Made by a program: the position numbers and the translations under genes | Assembly (NCBI GenBank): GCA_963777625.1 | Contig: CAVZRO010000011.1 | Coordinates: 368,497-432,496, forward strand | Source of the DNA: DATDIC01 sp963777625 | Lineage (GTDB): Bacteria; Pseudomonadota; Alphaproteobacteria; Acetobacterales; Acetobacteraceae | Length of the DNA stretch: 64,000 nucleotides | Direction: 5' to 3' | Part shown: positions 44,557 through 55,974 of the stretch, piece by piece | Layout: each line of letters opens with the position of its first letter | Numbering within the stretch: position 1 is the stretch's first letter | Notes under the pieces: model-generated | Databases searched by the model: none | What the model was told of the DNA's origin: nothing | The model's input: the letters and a program-made list of their open reading frames with translations, nothing else

Positions 44557-45776
44557 TTCTTGTCATTGAGCCGACCTGGACCGGCACGCTCCACGCGCCC
44601 GGCAACAGCTCCACCATCCAAACAATCTCGGACGCCTTCCCTCACCAGCAGATCCGCGTCTTCGCTGACCCCACCCATCTGCACGAACTCCAACGCGTCT
44701 CCCTCTCCCCCACTTCGGAGGAGAGGGCTGGGGTGAGTGGGAAGCTCTCATTCCACCCCATCACCCTGGACCAAACCCACCTCCACCATCCGCACATCGT
44801 CTCCCTCCGCCGCCTGGCAAGCGAAGTTCGCATCCTGCGCGCCGCCCTGGGCACCGCTCCACGCGACGAGCCCTGCCTCATCCTGCTGATCTCCGCCACG
44901 TCGACCGCGATCTTCGCGGCCGCGATGCTGCTGCGACTTTCCCGTCGCCCTATCGGCGTGCAGGTCGGACTGCATGGCGACCTCAACAGCCTGTTCGGCT
45001 GGCGGTCGCGCAATCCGGTCATTCGCGCCCTGGACCTGCCCTCCATGATGCGAGCACGCGGCCCTCGGCGCCTGCATTTCCTGGTACTGGAAGACGCAAT
45101 CCGCCAGGAGCTCGCCCGCCTCGCGCCGGAAGCGGCGAAGCGCACCGACGTGCTGCCTCTCCCGATCAATGTCGCCGAACTGCCGCTCGTCCCGGAGCCC
45201 CGTCTCACCCGTCCGTTGCGCATTGGCTTTGTCGGCCAGGCGACCGAGGCCAAGGGCATCAGCACGTTTCTCGACATCGCGCGCGATTTCAAGGCACGCT
45301 GCGGCGACGCTATCGAATTTCACCTGATCGGCCGTGTCCCACCCGGCGCCGAGCTCAACCGTTTCGCGGTGCTCGACAGCCCCGCATCAACCGAGCACCT
45401 GCCGAGGCAGGACTTCCTCGATCGTCTCGCCCGCATCCATTTCGCATTCCTGCCGTTCCAGCCCGGCTACTACAACCTGTCCGCCAGCGGCGCGCTGCTG
45501 GACGCGATGACCTGGACCAAGCCTATCATCGCCACCAACCTGCCAATCGTCACCGACCTGTTCGCCCGTCATGGCGACATCGGTTACCTATGCAACGATA
45601 CTGACGACATGCGAAGCGTGCTCGACCAAATTCTATCGAGCATGGACCAGGACCATTACAAACGCCAGGTCAACGCACTCCGCCGGGCGCGCGAATCCCG
45701 CACCCCGGCCGCGCTCGCCAAACGCTATCAGGCCATCATTCGCGACGGGTTCGACAACCTGCTTCCTCCGCGCTAA
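44553..45776 (+). CDS. Glycosyltransferase (GT-B fold)
   Basis: A 407-aa protein starting at GTG 44553 inside the racemase stop. The N-terminal lobe begins ILVIEPTWTGTLHAPGNSST. The C-terminal lobe shows LRIGFVGQATEAKGISTFLD, EFHLIGRVPPGAEL and FAFLPFQPGYYNLSASGALL, typical of GT4-like enzymes. A short stretch LSPTSEERAGVSGK (about residues 49-62) is encoded by a palindromic repeat that has been inserted in frame. Coupling to the racemase-like gene argues for one polysaccharide pathway. Confidence 0.78.
   Translation: MILVIEPTWTGTLHAPGNSSTIQTISDAFPHQQIRVFADPTHLHELQRVSLSPTSEERAGVSGKLSFHPITLDQTHLHHPHIVSLRRLASEVRILRAALGTAPRDEPCLILLISATSTAIFAAAMLLRLSRRPIGVQVGLHGDLNSLFGWRSRNPVIRALDLPSMMRARGPRRLHFLVLEDAIRQELARLAPEAAKRTDVLPLPINVAELPLVPEPRLTRPLRIGFVGQATEAKGISTFLDIARDFKARCGDAIEFHLIGRVPPGAELNRFAVLDSPASTEHLPRQDFLDRLARIHFAFLPFQPGYYNLSASGALLDAMTWTKPIIATNLPIVTDLFARHGDIGYLCNDTDDMRSVLDQILSSMDQDHYKRQVNALRRARESRTPAALAKRYQAIIRDGFDNLLPPR
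44700..44741. repeat. CCCTCTCCCC palindrome inside the glycosyltransferase gene
   Basis: CCCTCTCCCCCACTTCGGAG followed by GAGAGGGCTGGGGTGAGTGG forms a GC-rich palindrome. A similar sequence, CTCTCGGGGGAGAGGGAGGGGTGAGGGG, lies at 63207-63233. Its length keeps the frame open. Confidence 0.6.
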
Positions 45777-45831
45777 GCGGGAAACAGCCCGCCCCGGCCT
45801 GATCACCGGCGGGCGCCTCGCACCCCGCCGG

Positions 45832-46752
45832 TCACCGCACGCTCCCATCCCCTTTCAGCGGGATCACCTTTCCCCCCTGAAACACGTTGCCTGAAAGCTG
45901 CGCCGGCGTCGCAGTGATGTTGCGCACGAACGTCGTCTCATGCCCGGTGTTGTTGATCAGCGTATTGTTCCGAATCACCAGCCCGTTCGACGGCTGACTC
46001 ACCCCGCCCTCGCCGATCATGATCGATGTCGCCCAGTTCTGCGCGTGCGGCCCTTTCTCCAGCTTGTTGCCCTCGATCAGCACATCGCCACCATTTGGCA
46101 CATCGACCTGATAGCTGGAGGTGCCGTCCGGCCCATCCTCGATATCGCAGTTCAGCACCACCGTCTTTGCCGCCCGCGACTTGATGCTGTGCCCGGCATG
46201 GGTGTCGAAGAACCGAGATCTCTCCACATCCAGCGCAGCGATAGGCCCGGTATAGATGCCGTGCGCGCAATCCTTTGCGCACTTGCCGTTGCCAACGAAA
46301 GTGCTGCCGATGACCTTCACCGTCGCCTGTGGGTTCTTCGCGACCAGGATGCCTTCTTCGTTGTCCAGAAACCGCGTGTCCTCGACCGTCAGGTTGCCGC
46401 CTTGCGCCCGGATGCCCGCGCCGTTCTGGTCCGGCACGCGGGCTCGCTGCAGCGTCATGTTGCGAACAGTTATATTATTCCCGTTGGTAATCAGCAGCGC
46501 CTTCCCGCGGCATGCCTTATCGGTCATCACCACGTTCGGCCCGACGCCCTCGATCGTAAGATTGCTCTGCCGCACCAGCGCACAATCGAAATAGGTTCCC
46601 GGGTCGATCGCCACCGTATCGCCGTCCGCAGCCCGCGCGATCGCCGCGCTCGGCATCTTGTACTCCTCGTTCGCACCCACCTTCAGCGTCGCCGCAAACC
46701 CTGTGCCGATCCCGCCAAACATCACCGCCGCAGCCAGTGCGTACCTGATCAT
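45832..46752 (-). CDS. Exported right-handed beta-helix protein
   Basis: A 306-aa protein from ATG 46752 (AGGAT upstream) with signal peptide MIRYALAAAVMFGGIGTGFA. The body has repeating short strands typical of a parallel beta-helix: SNLTIEGVGPNVVM, NNITVRNMTLQRARV, GNLTVEDTRFLDNEEGILVA, GDVLIEGNKLEKG. Such proteins bind or modify polysaccharides. It converges on the exopolysaccharide cluster, so a role in handling that polymer is plausible but not shown. Confidence 0.8.
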   Translation of the reverse strand: MIRYALAAAVMFGGIGTGFAATLKVGANEEYKMPSAAIARAADGDTVAIDPGTYFDCALVRQSNLTIEGVGPNVVMTDKACRGKALLITNGNNITVRNMTLQRARVPDQNGAGIRAQGGNLTVEDTRFLDNEEGILVAKNPQATVKVIGSTFVGNGKCAKDCAHGIYTGPIAALDVERSRFFDTHAGHSIKSRAAKTVVLNCDIEDGPDGTSSYQVDVPNGGDVLIEGNKLEKGPHAQNWATSIMIGEGGVSQPSNGLVIRNNTLINNTGHETTFVRNITATPAQLSGNVFQGGKVIPLKGDGSVR

Positions 46753-46836
46753 ATCCTGCAATCCCCTGCGTTCACCCAATCGGCTTAGCGGCACCCGCTT
46801 CACCGTCCGCGCGCCGCGGCATGAAACCTCGTCCAG

Positions 46837-48099
46837 CTACCGGAAGCGTCGCACCGAGTAAGGGGCCGGATCGATGAGCGGCGGCCGCCCTCCGACCAAA
46901 TCCGCCACCAAACGCCCCGTCGCCGCGCCAGACGCCAACCCGATATGGCCGTGCCCATACGCATGGATCACGTCCGGGCACCCGCTGGCCGGTCCAATGC
47001 AGGGCAGCCCATCCGGCGTGGACGGCCGATGCCCCATCCACAGCTTCACGCGCTCCGCCGGCAGATCCCGCGGCAAGGCCGGCCACATGCGCAGCGCGAA
47101 ATCCCGCAAAATCTCCGCCCGTCGCCAGTTCGGCGCCGCCTCCAATCCCGCCAGCTCCACCTGTCCGGCGATGCGCAGCCCCTGCGCCATCATGGTCACC
47201 GACATCTTGCCGTCGCTCGGCATCATCGGATGCCGCGGCCCGCTTTCCGGATGCTCGATAATAGCGTGATAGCCGCGTTCGGTCTCCAGCGGCACACGAT
47301 CTCCCGCCGCCGCGGCCAGCCCCCGTGACCGCGCGCCCGCCGCGATCACCGCCCGATCGCACGCAATCTCTCCGTGCTCCGTGCGCACCGCCCGCAGCCG
47401 CCGGTCCTCGATCCGGAATCCCACCGCCCGCGCCCGCCGCAACTCCGCGCCCCCAGCCACCGCCGCACGAATAAGCGCATCGACATAAGCGCCGGGATTG
47501 AGGCAATGCCCACCATCCTCGATGAACACGCCGAACTTATATCGTCGGTCCAGCGCCGGTTCGCGCTGGCGCAGTTCATCCTCCTCCAGTTCCAGCCATT
47601 GCACGCCGTTTTCCCGCCGCAACCGCCAGCTCAGCGCCTCCGCCTCGAACGCGGCACGATCGGGGAACACGTACAGCAACCCCTGCCGCTGGATCAGCTC
47701 GCCGGCCCCCGCCTCCCGCGCCAGCTTCAAATGCCGCTCCGCCGAATGCTCCACCAGCGGCCGCAGCGCCCGCGCCGTCGTCGCCACCCGCGCCTCCGTG
47801 GCGCCCGAGCGCAGGAACCGCCACAGCCAGGGCAACAGCCGCGGCAGATAGCGCCAGCGGATCGTCAACGGCCCCAGCGGATCGGCCAGCCAGCCCGGCA
47901 CCTTGCGCCAGATACCCGGCATGGAGACCGGCAGCACCGAGCAGGAGCTCAGCCAGCATCCGTTGCCGTAGCTCGCCGCCTGCTCGCCACCTGGCTCCCC
48001 CGGTTCCAGGATTGTTACCCGATGACCGTCGCGCAGCAACTCGGCCGCGCTCGCCGCACCGATGATGCCGGCGCCTATGACAACGACATGGCAAGGCAT
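46837..48099 (-). CDS. dadA: FAD-dependent D-amino-acid dehydrogenase-type oxidoreductase
   Basis: A 420-aa DAO-family enzyme. VVVIGAGIIGAASAAELLRD (5-24) is the FAD dinucleotide-binding fold. LYVFPDRAAFEAE, ERGYHAIIE and MGHRPSTPDGLPCIGPASG with YGHGHIGLASGAATG are the DadA blocks. It oxidises D-amino acids to keto acids, feeding electrons to the quinone pool. No alr or lrp gene is next to it. Confidence 0.82.
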   Translation of the reverse strand: MPCHVVVIGAGIIGAASAAELLRDGHRVTILEPGEPGGEQAASYGNGCWLSSCSVLPVSMPGIWRKVPGWLADPLGPLTIRWRYLPRLLPWLWRFLRSGATEARVATTARALRPLVEHSAERHLKLAREAGAGELIQRQGLLYVFPDRAAFEAEALSWRLRRENGVQWLELEEDELRQREPALDRRYKFGVFIEDGGHCLNPGAYVDALIRAAVAGGAELRRARAVGFRIEDRRLRAVRTEHGEIACDRAVIAAGARSRGLAAAAGDRVPLETERGYHAIIEHPESGPRHPMMPSDGKMSVTMMAQGLRIAGQVELAGLEAAPNWRRAEILRDFALRMWPALPRDLPAERVKLWMGHRPSTPDGLPCIGPASGCPDVIHAYGHGHIGLASGAATGRLVADLVGGRPPLIDPAPYSVRRFR

Positions 48100-48117
48100 T
48101 CGACTGCCACCACCCGA

Positions 48118-48339
48118 TCAGAGATAAACGCCGCGCTCCAGTATCTCGAGCGCGTACTCGCGATAGGATATCCCCAGTTCCTCCGCGCGCGCGAGCCGAC
48201 GCAGCGCGATCTCCCGCGGCGGCGTCTTCCACGCACGCTTGTGGGCACGCCGCCAGCACCAGCCACGCCAGGAAACCGCGCCCGGATCCTCGTCGGGCTC
48301 CAGCGGTGGCCCGCCATTGTGCCCGATCCGCGCGAACAC
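48118..48339 (-). CDS. Small conserved hypothetical protein (IGHNGGPPLEP type)
   Basis: A 73-aa basic protein. GTG 48339 is the likely start because the sequence before it has no recognisable pattern. It reads VFARIGHNGGPPLEP, then WRGWCWRRAHKRAWKTPPRE and a helical tail LGISYREYALEILERGVYL. I recall similar small proteins in other alphaproteobacteria, without a known function. It follows the coxM-like gene and precedes dadA on the minus strand. Confidence 0.65.
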   Translation of the reverse strand: MFARIGHNGGPPLEPDEDPGAVSWRGWCWRRAHKRAWKTPPREIALRRLARAEELGISYREYALEILERGVYL

Positions 48340-48431
48340 CCCTGCCACCCCGGCAGAAAAACCTTGCGTGGGACCTCGCCCGGCGTCACCGCGCACAAGC
48401 TGGCGGAGCAGTGCCTCCGGCCGTCGCCGCC

Positions 48432-49226
48432 TCAACTGGCTTTCGCCACGGCGCGACGAGCCATCACCGCACACAGATGCGCGCGGTATTCGGAACTCGC
48501 ATGGATGTCGCTGTTCAGCTCGTCCGCCGGCGTGCTGATCCCCGCCACCGCGTCCGGCGAGAAATTAGCCGACAGCGCCTGCTCCATCTCCTTGTGGCGG
48601 AACACGCCGTTCTGCCCCGCGCCGGTGATGGCCAGCCGCACGCCAGACGGGAACTTCGCCACGAACACACCGACGATCGCATACCGCGACGCCGGATTGC
48701 GGAACTTCTCGTACGCCGACTTCTCCGGCACCGGAAAAGTAACCGACGTAATCAGCTCGCCCTGCTCCAACGCCGTCGTGAACATGCCCTGGAAGAAATC
48801 GTCCGCCTTGATCTCTCGTTTGTTGGTCTTGATCGTCGCGTTCAACGCCAACGCCGCCGCCGGATAACAGGCCGCCGGATCGTTGTTCGCGAGGCTGCCG
48901 CCGATCGTGCCGCGATGGCGCACCTGCTCGTCGCCGATCCAGGACGCCAGGTCGGCCAGTCCGGGAATCTTCGCGCGGAGCTCCGCCGATTTCGCGACCG
49001 TTCCATGCGTAGTCATGGCGCCGATCGTGACCGTGTTGGTGGAAATGGTAACATTGGCAAGCCCGACCTTGGCCAGATCGACCACGATCGAGGGCCGGTT
49101 CAAGCGTTGCTTGAGCACCGGAAGCAGCGTCATGCCGCCCGCCAGCGCCTTCGCCTCCGGGTCTCCCGCCAGCACCGCTGCCGCCGCATCGACGCTGGCC
49201 GGGCTCTGATAGCTGAAGTCGTACAT
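48432..49226 (-). CDS. coxM: CODH/xanthine dehydrogenase FAD subunit (CoxM-like)
   Basis: A 264-aa flavoprotein subunit. AGGMTLLPVLKQRL and the second FAD motif TIGGSLANNDPAACYPAAAL are diagnostic. It passes electrons from the [2Fe-2S] subunit to the acceptor. It is last in the S-L-M gene order, 21 bp after coxL. Confidence 0.88.
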   Translation of the reverse strand: MYDFSYQSPASVDAAAAVLAGDPEAKALAGGMTLLPVLKQRLNRPSIVVDLAKVGLANVTISTNTVTIGAMTTHGTVAKSAELRAKIPGLADLASWIGDEQVRHRGTIGGSLANNDPAACYPAAALALNATIKTNKREIKADDFFQGMFTTALEQGELITSVTFPVPEKSAYEKFRNPASRYAIVGVFVAKFPSGVRLAITGAGQNGVFRHKEMEQALSANFSPDAVAGISTPADELNSDIHASSEYRAHLCAVMARRAVAKAS

Positions 49227-49247
49227 CGTGCTGCCCCTCGGTTCGCG

Positions 49248-51629
<2,382 letters not shown>

Positions 51630-51664
51630 CTGCGTTTCCCCCCTTCTGTTTCCTGTGGGCTTGC

Positions 51665-52162
51665 TTATTCCGCCGCCGCCGGCACCTGCTTGCCGTGCAT
51701 CAGCGGCCACGCAGCGGCGATCGCCTTGACGATGTTATGATAGCCGGTGCAGCGGCATAGATTGCCTTCCAGCCCCTCGCGGATCTGCTTCTCGCTCAGC
51801 CCTTCCGGATGGCTCTGCACCAGGTCGATGGCGCTCATCACCATGCCCGGCGTGCAGAAGCCGCACTGCAAGGCGTGATGTTCCCGGAACATCTCCTGCA
51901 TCGGATGCAGCGTGCCGTCGGGCTTCGCCACCCCCTCGATCGTCAGCACCTGCACCCCCTCGGCCTGCACTGCGAGCATCGTGCACGCCTTCACGGACTC
52001 GCCGTTCACGTGCACCACGCAGGCACCGCACTGGCTGGTGTCGCAGCCCACATGGGTGCCGGTCAGCCCGAGCTTTTCGCGCAGCAGTTCGACCAGAAGG
52101 GTGCGGTTTTCCACCTCGACCCGGTGCTGCTTCCCGTTCACCGTCAGGGATACCTGAGGCAT
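51665..52162 (-). CDS. coxS: CODH/xanthine dehydrogenase [2Fe-2S] subunit (CoxS-like)
   Basis: A 165-aa protein with two ferredoxin-like clusters: C40, C45, C48 and C60 for the plant-type cluster, and C100, C103, C136 and C138 for the second (QCGFCTPG, LCRCTGY). It is first of the S-L-M operon. A plausible promoter lies in the 140-bp gap to the phosphatase gene. Confidence 0.93.
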   Translation of the reverse strand: MPQVSLTVNGKQHRVEVENRTLLVELLREKLGLTGTHVGCDTSQCGACVVHVNGESVKACTMLAVQAEGVQVLTIEGVAKPDGTLHPMQEMFREHHALQCGFCTPGMVMSAIDLVQSHPEGLSEKQIREGLEGNLCRCTGYHNIVKAIAAAWPLMHGKQVPAAAE

Positions 52163-52302
52163 CCTGTCCCCCTATTTGCCGCCATGTCGCGCCTGATCGG
52201 CCGCCACCCCCGGCGGCCTGTGCGCGGAGAATGGGCGGACGGCGGCCGGCTGGTCAAGGTGAAGCGGCACGGAAAATGGGGCCGTCGCGGGTCTATGGGG
52301 CG

Positions 52303-53046
52303 CTACGAGCCGTGCTCGATCAGCTTGTCCCGCAGCCTTTGCCGTTTTCCCGCATTCAGCCCTAGCTGCGCTTCGGCATACCGCTCAAACCCGCCATGTG
52401 CCTCATCGATCACCGCCAGCGCCGCTTCCAGCAGCTCGGCGCGGACCAGCAGCAACTGCACCGCGATCTCCGGCGGCAACCCCGCCGCCATGTCGGCATC
52501 TGGCCGCCACAACCGGTTGCTGGCGAGATAATCCTGCATCACCGCCTCACGCGGCACGCCCAGCGCCGTCAGGATCAGCGCGGCGCCAAAACCGGTCCGG
52601 TCCTTGCCGGCCGAGCAGTGCAGCAGCAGCGCCCCCGGCCCGTCCACCAGCAGGTCGAACATCGCCCGATAGCGATGTCCCCATTCCATCGCATACGCCA
52701 CATAGGCCTGGCGCATCAGCGCCAGCACGTCCTCGCCCGTCGGCCCGTGTGTAGCGACGATATCCCGCAGCGATGCTGCCACCAAAGGCTCGATCGGCAA
52801 CGAATGGATCATTGCGCCCACCAACCGCGTCGGCGCCGCCGCACGTTCCGCCGAGCCGCGCAGATCGCACACGGTCCACACGCCCAGGCCGCTCAGCACC
52901 GCTTCATCCGCCTCCGTCAGCGCCGACAAAGCCGCGCCACGGAACACGCAACCGAACCGCACTCGGCCGCCGTCAGCCGGCCAGCCCCCCAGGTCGCGCA
53001 CGTTCGAGGCCCCGGACAGTGCCACCGTCCGCGGGAGGTCGCTCAC
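52303..53046 (-). CDS. Tyrosine-protein phosphatase (Y_phosphatase3-type)
   Basis: A 247-aa protein. The GTG at 53046 is inside the stop of the upstream dehydrogenase (GTGA) and gives the family N terminus (ASNVRDLGGWPADGG). The P-loop HCSAGKDRTG carries the catalytic Cys and Arg. Members dephosphorylate phosphotyrosine or phosphoinositide-like substrates. It is translationally coupled to the HIBADH-like gene. Confidence 0.85.
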   Translation of the reverse strand: MSDLPRTVALSGASNVRDLGGWPADGGRVRFGCVFRGAALSALTEADEAVLSGLGVWTVCDLRGSAERAAAPTRLVGAMIHSLPIEPLVAASLRDIVATHGPTGEDVLALMRQAYVAYAMEWGHRYRAMFDLLVDGPGALLLHCSAGKDRTGFGAALILTALGVPREAVMQDYLASNRLWRPDADMAAGLPPEIAVQLLLVRAELLEAALAVIDEAHGGFERYAEAQLGLNAGKRQRLRDKLIEHGS

Positions 53047-53975
53047 CGCTTCATCCCCTCCATCGCTTCGGCCAGGCGCTGCGGATCCACCTCGATCGTC
53101 ACGCCCGCCCGTTCCACTTGCAACAGCATCGCCGAGCGCGAATCTCGTTCGCTCCACCCACGGTTCAGCGCCTCGGTCATCTCCGCCAGCACCAGATTGG
53201 CCAGCCGCATCGGCACGCCCACCTCCCGCCCCAGCGCGCACGCCAGGGAAACGTCCTTGTGCGCCAGCCGCAACGCGAACGCCGGCGGATCGTACTGCCC
53301 GGACAGGAACTGATCCGGCATGCCGTCGAACGCGCCACGCCGCCCCAGCGCGCCCTGGCGCACCGCCTCCCATATCGCCAGCGGCTCGATCCCGGCCTTC
53401 ACCCCCATGGTGAACACCTCGGCCAGACCGGTCGTCAGGATGTAGCCCAGGCAGTTATGCACCAGCTTCGCCACCGATCCGGCACCGATCGGCCCGACAT
53501 ACCGCGCCTGGTCGCCGATCGCATCGAGCACGGGCTTCCACTGCTCGAACACGCTCTGCTCGCCGCCCACCCAGATCGCCAGCTTGCCGCTCGCCGCCCC
53601 GCGCGGCCCGCCGCTGACTGGCGCATCCAGCACATGCGCCCCCTTTTCGGCAAACGCCGCGTGCACTTTCCGCACCGTTGCCGGCGCATTGGTGGTCAGG
53701 TCGAAATATGCCGCCCCCGACCGCATCCCCTCGATCAGCCCGTCCGGCCCGAGCGCCACCGCCTCCACCTCCGGCGGCCCGGGCAACGACGTGAATACCA
53801 CGTCCGACTGCGCCGCCACTTCACGCGCCGTGTCGGCCCAGCGCGCGCCTGCTTGCACATGCCGCGCCGCCGACGCGCGCCGCACATCGCTCACTACCAG
53901 CCTGTGCCCGGCTTTCTGCAGATTGCCGGCCATGCTGGCCCCCATGGTACCAAGCCCGATAAAGCCGATCTGCAC
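53043..53975 (-). CDS. 3-hydroxyisobutyrate dehydrogenase family NAD(P)-dependent oxidoreductase
   Basis: A 310-aa protein from GTG 53975, chosen for CAGGAG upstream and the immediate NAD motif IGFIGLGTMGASMAGNLQKA. The conserved FDLTTNAPATVRKVHAAFAE, DAPVSGGPRGAASGKLAIWV and the catalytic Lys region (GSVAKLVHNCLGY) are present. The family reduces or oxidises 3-hydroxyacids; the exact substrate is unknown. Confidence 0.85.
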   Translation of the reverse strand: MQIGFIGLGTMGASMAGNLQKAGHRLVVSDVRRASAARHVQAGARWADTAREVAAQSDVVFTSLPGPPEVEAVALGPDGLIEGMRSGAAYFDLTTNAPATVRKVHAAFAEKGAHVLDAPVSGGPRGAASGKLAIWVGGEQSVFEQWKPVLDAIGDQARYVGPIGAGSVAKLVHNCLGYILTTGLAEVFTMGVKAGIEPLAIWEAVRQGALGRRGAFDGMPDQFLSGQYDPPAFALRLAHKDVSLACALGREVGVPMRLANLVLAEMTEALNRGWSERDSRSAMLLQVERAGVTIEVDPQRLAEAMEGMKR

Positions 53976-54116
53976 GATCGTTTTCTCCTGTTGCAGTGTG
54001 TTGCGCGGCCGGCGAAGAAGGTTCACCGCTCTGAAACAGAGGCCCGGAGAACGGTTTCATTGATAAGCTTATCTGTGTCTCCGCGCCTCCGTGGTGAACC
54101 TTTGATCTTTTCCTCC

Positions 54117-54446
54117 CTACTCGCCTTCCGCCTCGAACACCTCCCGCGCCACGTTCGCCGCCGTCATCGCGCACGGCCAGCCGGCGTAGAACGCCACATG
54201 CGTAATCATCTCGGACAATTCCTGCTTGGTCAGTCCGTTCGCCAGCGCCCGCTGCAAATGGCCGCGCAACTGCTCCGGGCGATACGTTCCCACCAATATC
54301 GCACACGTCACCAGGCTGCGGTCGCGCTTGGACAGCTCCGGGCGTTCCCAGATATCGCCGAACAGCCACTCCTCGGTGGCCTGCACCAGTTTCGGCACCG
54401 TCTTCCGTACCCGGTCACGTGCCGCGGTCGAAGGCTGCTTTGCCAT
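54117..54446 (-). CDS. Carboxymuconolactone decarboxylase family protein
   Basis: A 109-aa protein. The CMD core is SLVTCAILVGTYRPEQLRGH, RALANGLTKQELSEMITHVA, FYAGWPCAMTAANVAREVF. It lacks a CxxC pair, so it is not an AhpD-type peroxidase. Members are decarboxylases or unassigned. It is divergent from the Rhs remnant. Confidence 0.82.
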   Translation of the reverse strand: MAKQPSTAARDRVRKTVPKLVQATEEWLFGDIWERPELSKRDRSLVTCAILVGTYRPEQLRGHLQRALANGLTKQELSEMITHVAFYAGWPCAMTAANVAREVFEAEGE

Positions 54447-54489
54447 CCTGAACTTCCTCCTGATTCACATCCGCGCACTGCATAACACA

Positions 54490-55594
54490 CCCGTCCCTGG
54501 CGACCTGCTATCGTTCTACAATCCGACCCTCGCCGTGTTGCAGACTTACACCTACGACCAGGAGGCGGATGGGCGGATCATGACCGCCAGCGCCAGCGGA
54601 ATGAGCGCGAGCTACCGCTACGATCCGTTCGGGCGCCGCTATTCAAAGACAGTGAACGGCACCACCATGGTGTTCGTGTACGACAATCTCGGCGCAGTGG
54701 CCGCAGAATATGACGGCGCCGGCCATGTCCAGCGCGACTACGCCTATCTGCCGCACGATCAGGCACCTGTCATCTCGCTGGAAGCCGGCGGCGTCGTCAG
54801 CTATCGCCAATTCGACCGCATGGGCACGCTAGTCGCCTATTCCGGACCATAACTTTACCAACTGGTCGGCACAGCCGGACTACGGCGATACGGGTATATT
54901 CCAGCCCGGCATCACCTTCGGCTACGCGGGATACTATCTCGACCTCGAAACCGAACTCTATCACACCGGTACCCGATACTACTCCCCAACCCTCGGCCGC
55001 TTTCTCACCCCAGACCCAATCCGTCAAAACAGTGACCTCAATATCTATGCCTATGCCTATGTCGGGAATGATCCCTTGAACCAGACGGACCCGTTCGGAC
55101 TCTGTGACAATCCGCAGGGATGCGGGGGATCAAACGGGAGCTTGTTGGGCGGGACAGGGGTGCTTGCGATCGGCGCGACAGCGGCCTGTGCTGCGGCAGA
55201 ACCGTGTGGCGCGATAGAGCTTGGTGGAATCGCCGCAATTGCCGCCGGAGCGATCATCCTAAACAGCCAGAGCCCAGGCAGCCAGTCGCAGCCGCAAGCC
55301 CAGCAACCGCAGAGTCCTTCGGACATTCTTACCCCTGGCGGCACGCCAATCGGGACGCCGAACGGCAACGACGAGACCATCCGAAATCTACTTGGGGGTC
55401 AGCAGGCGGCCCAGGAGTTATTTGGTCAGCTCTCCGGAGGAGGCACCCCCGCCAACCAACCAACCTATCCGGGGACTGGTGTGAACTTGCCTGGTGGAGG
55501 TTTTGTCGGTATCCGCCCGGCTTCCAAGAGTGGTGATCCAGCTATCGACGTGAATATCCCCGGCATAAACATCGGCAAAATTCATTTCCCATGA
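54490..55594 (+). pseudogene. Orphan 3' end of an Rhs polymorphic toxin, truncated and frameshifted
   Basis: The 5' part encodes Rhs repeats (SASYRYDPFGRRYSKTVNGT; EYDGAGHVQRDYAYLPHDQA) and stops at 54852. The next phase continues with the Rhs core end (GYAGYYLDLETELYHTGTRY, YSPTLGRFLTPDPIRQ, NDPLNQTDPFGL). A variable tail then starts, including a hydrophobic Gly/Ala stretch and the probable toxin tip (GFVGIRPASKSGDPAIDVNI, PGINIGKIHFP). No start codon or N-terminal shell is present. The tip is followed by an overlapping candidate immunity gene. The toxin fold is not identified. Confidence 0.7.
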
Positions 55595-55956
55595 CAAGCT
55601 CAGATGCAAACCCAACTAAAGCCCAGATATCTGCAATCGCAGATGACTATGTCAGGGAAGCAGTTTCCGACTATGTCGGTCTCTGGCAGATATGTATCAG
55701 GGTCAGGAATGATTTTAAAATAGAAGATAAGGATCAAATTAGGCATATTACTCTTAATATAATTGAAGAAATGTTGGATAGAGGTCTGGAGGCTGTTAAC
55801 CTGGCCTCCGCCGGATCAGGTCGTTTGCCTTGGGCGGACCAAGATCATCATTCAGTTATCAATCGAATTTCTTCTGAGTGGCGAGCGCTTGGAAGAGAGC
55901 CGAGTGTTGGAGATATTGTTTGGTTTGACAACACGGATACTGGAACGCGCGTATAG
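55591..55956 (+). CDS. Candidate immunity protein for the Rhs tip
   Basis: A 121-aa acidic protein whose ATG overlaps the toxin stop by four bases (ATGA), the usual toxin-immunity arrangement. Base composition from 55600 to 55970 is markedly AT-rich relative to the window, and codons such as ATT, TTA and AAT are frequent. This is consistent with transfer. The sequence (SAIADDYVREAVSDYVGLWQ; HHSVINRISSEWRALGREPS) matches no immunity family I know. Confidence 0.6.
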   Translation: MTSSDANPTKAQISAIADDYVREAVSDYVGLWQICIRVRNDFKIEDKDQIRHITLNIIEEMLDRGLEAVNLASAGSGRLPWADQDHHSVINRISSEWRALGREPSVGDIVWFDNTDTGTRV

Positions 55957-55974
55957 CATTATGAAACCTTGCAT

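Noticed and set aside
54027..54116. Attachment site or integration scar before the Rhs remnant (palindrome GATAAGCTTATC)
   Set aside because: Only one short palindrome is present, with no direct repeats, integrase or tRNA nearby.
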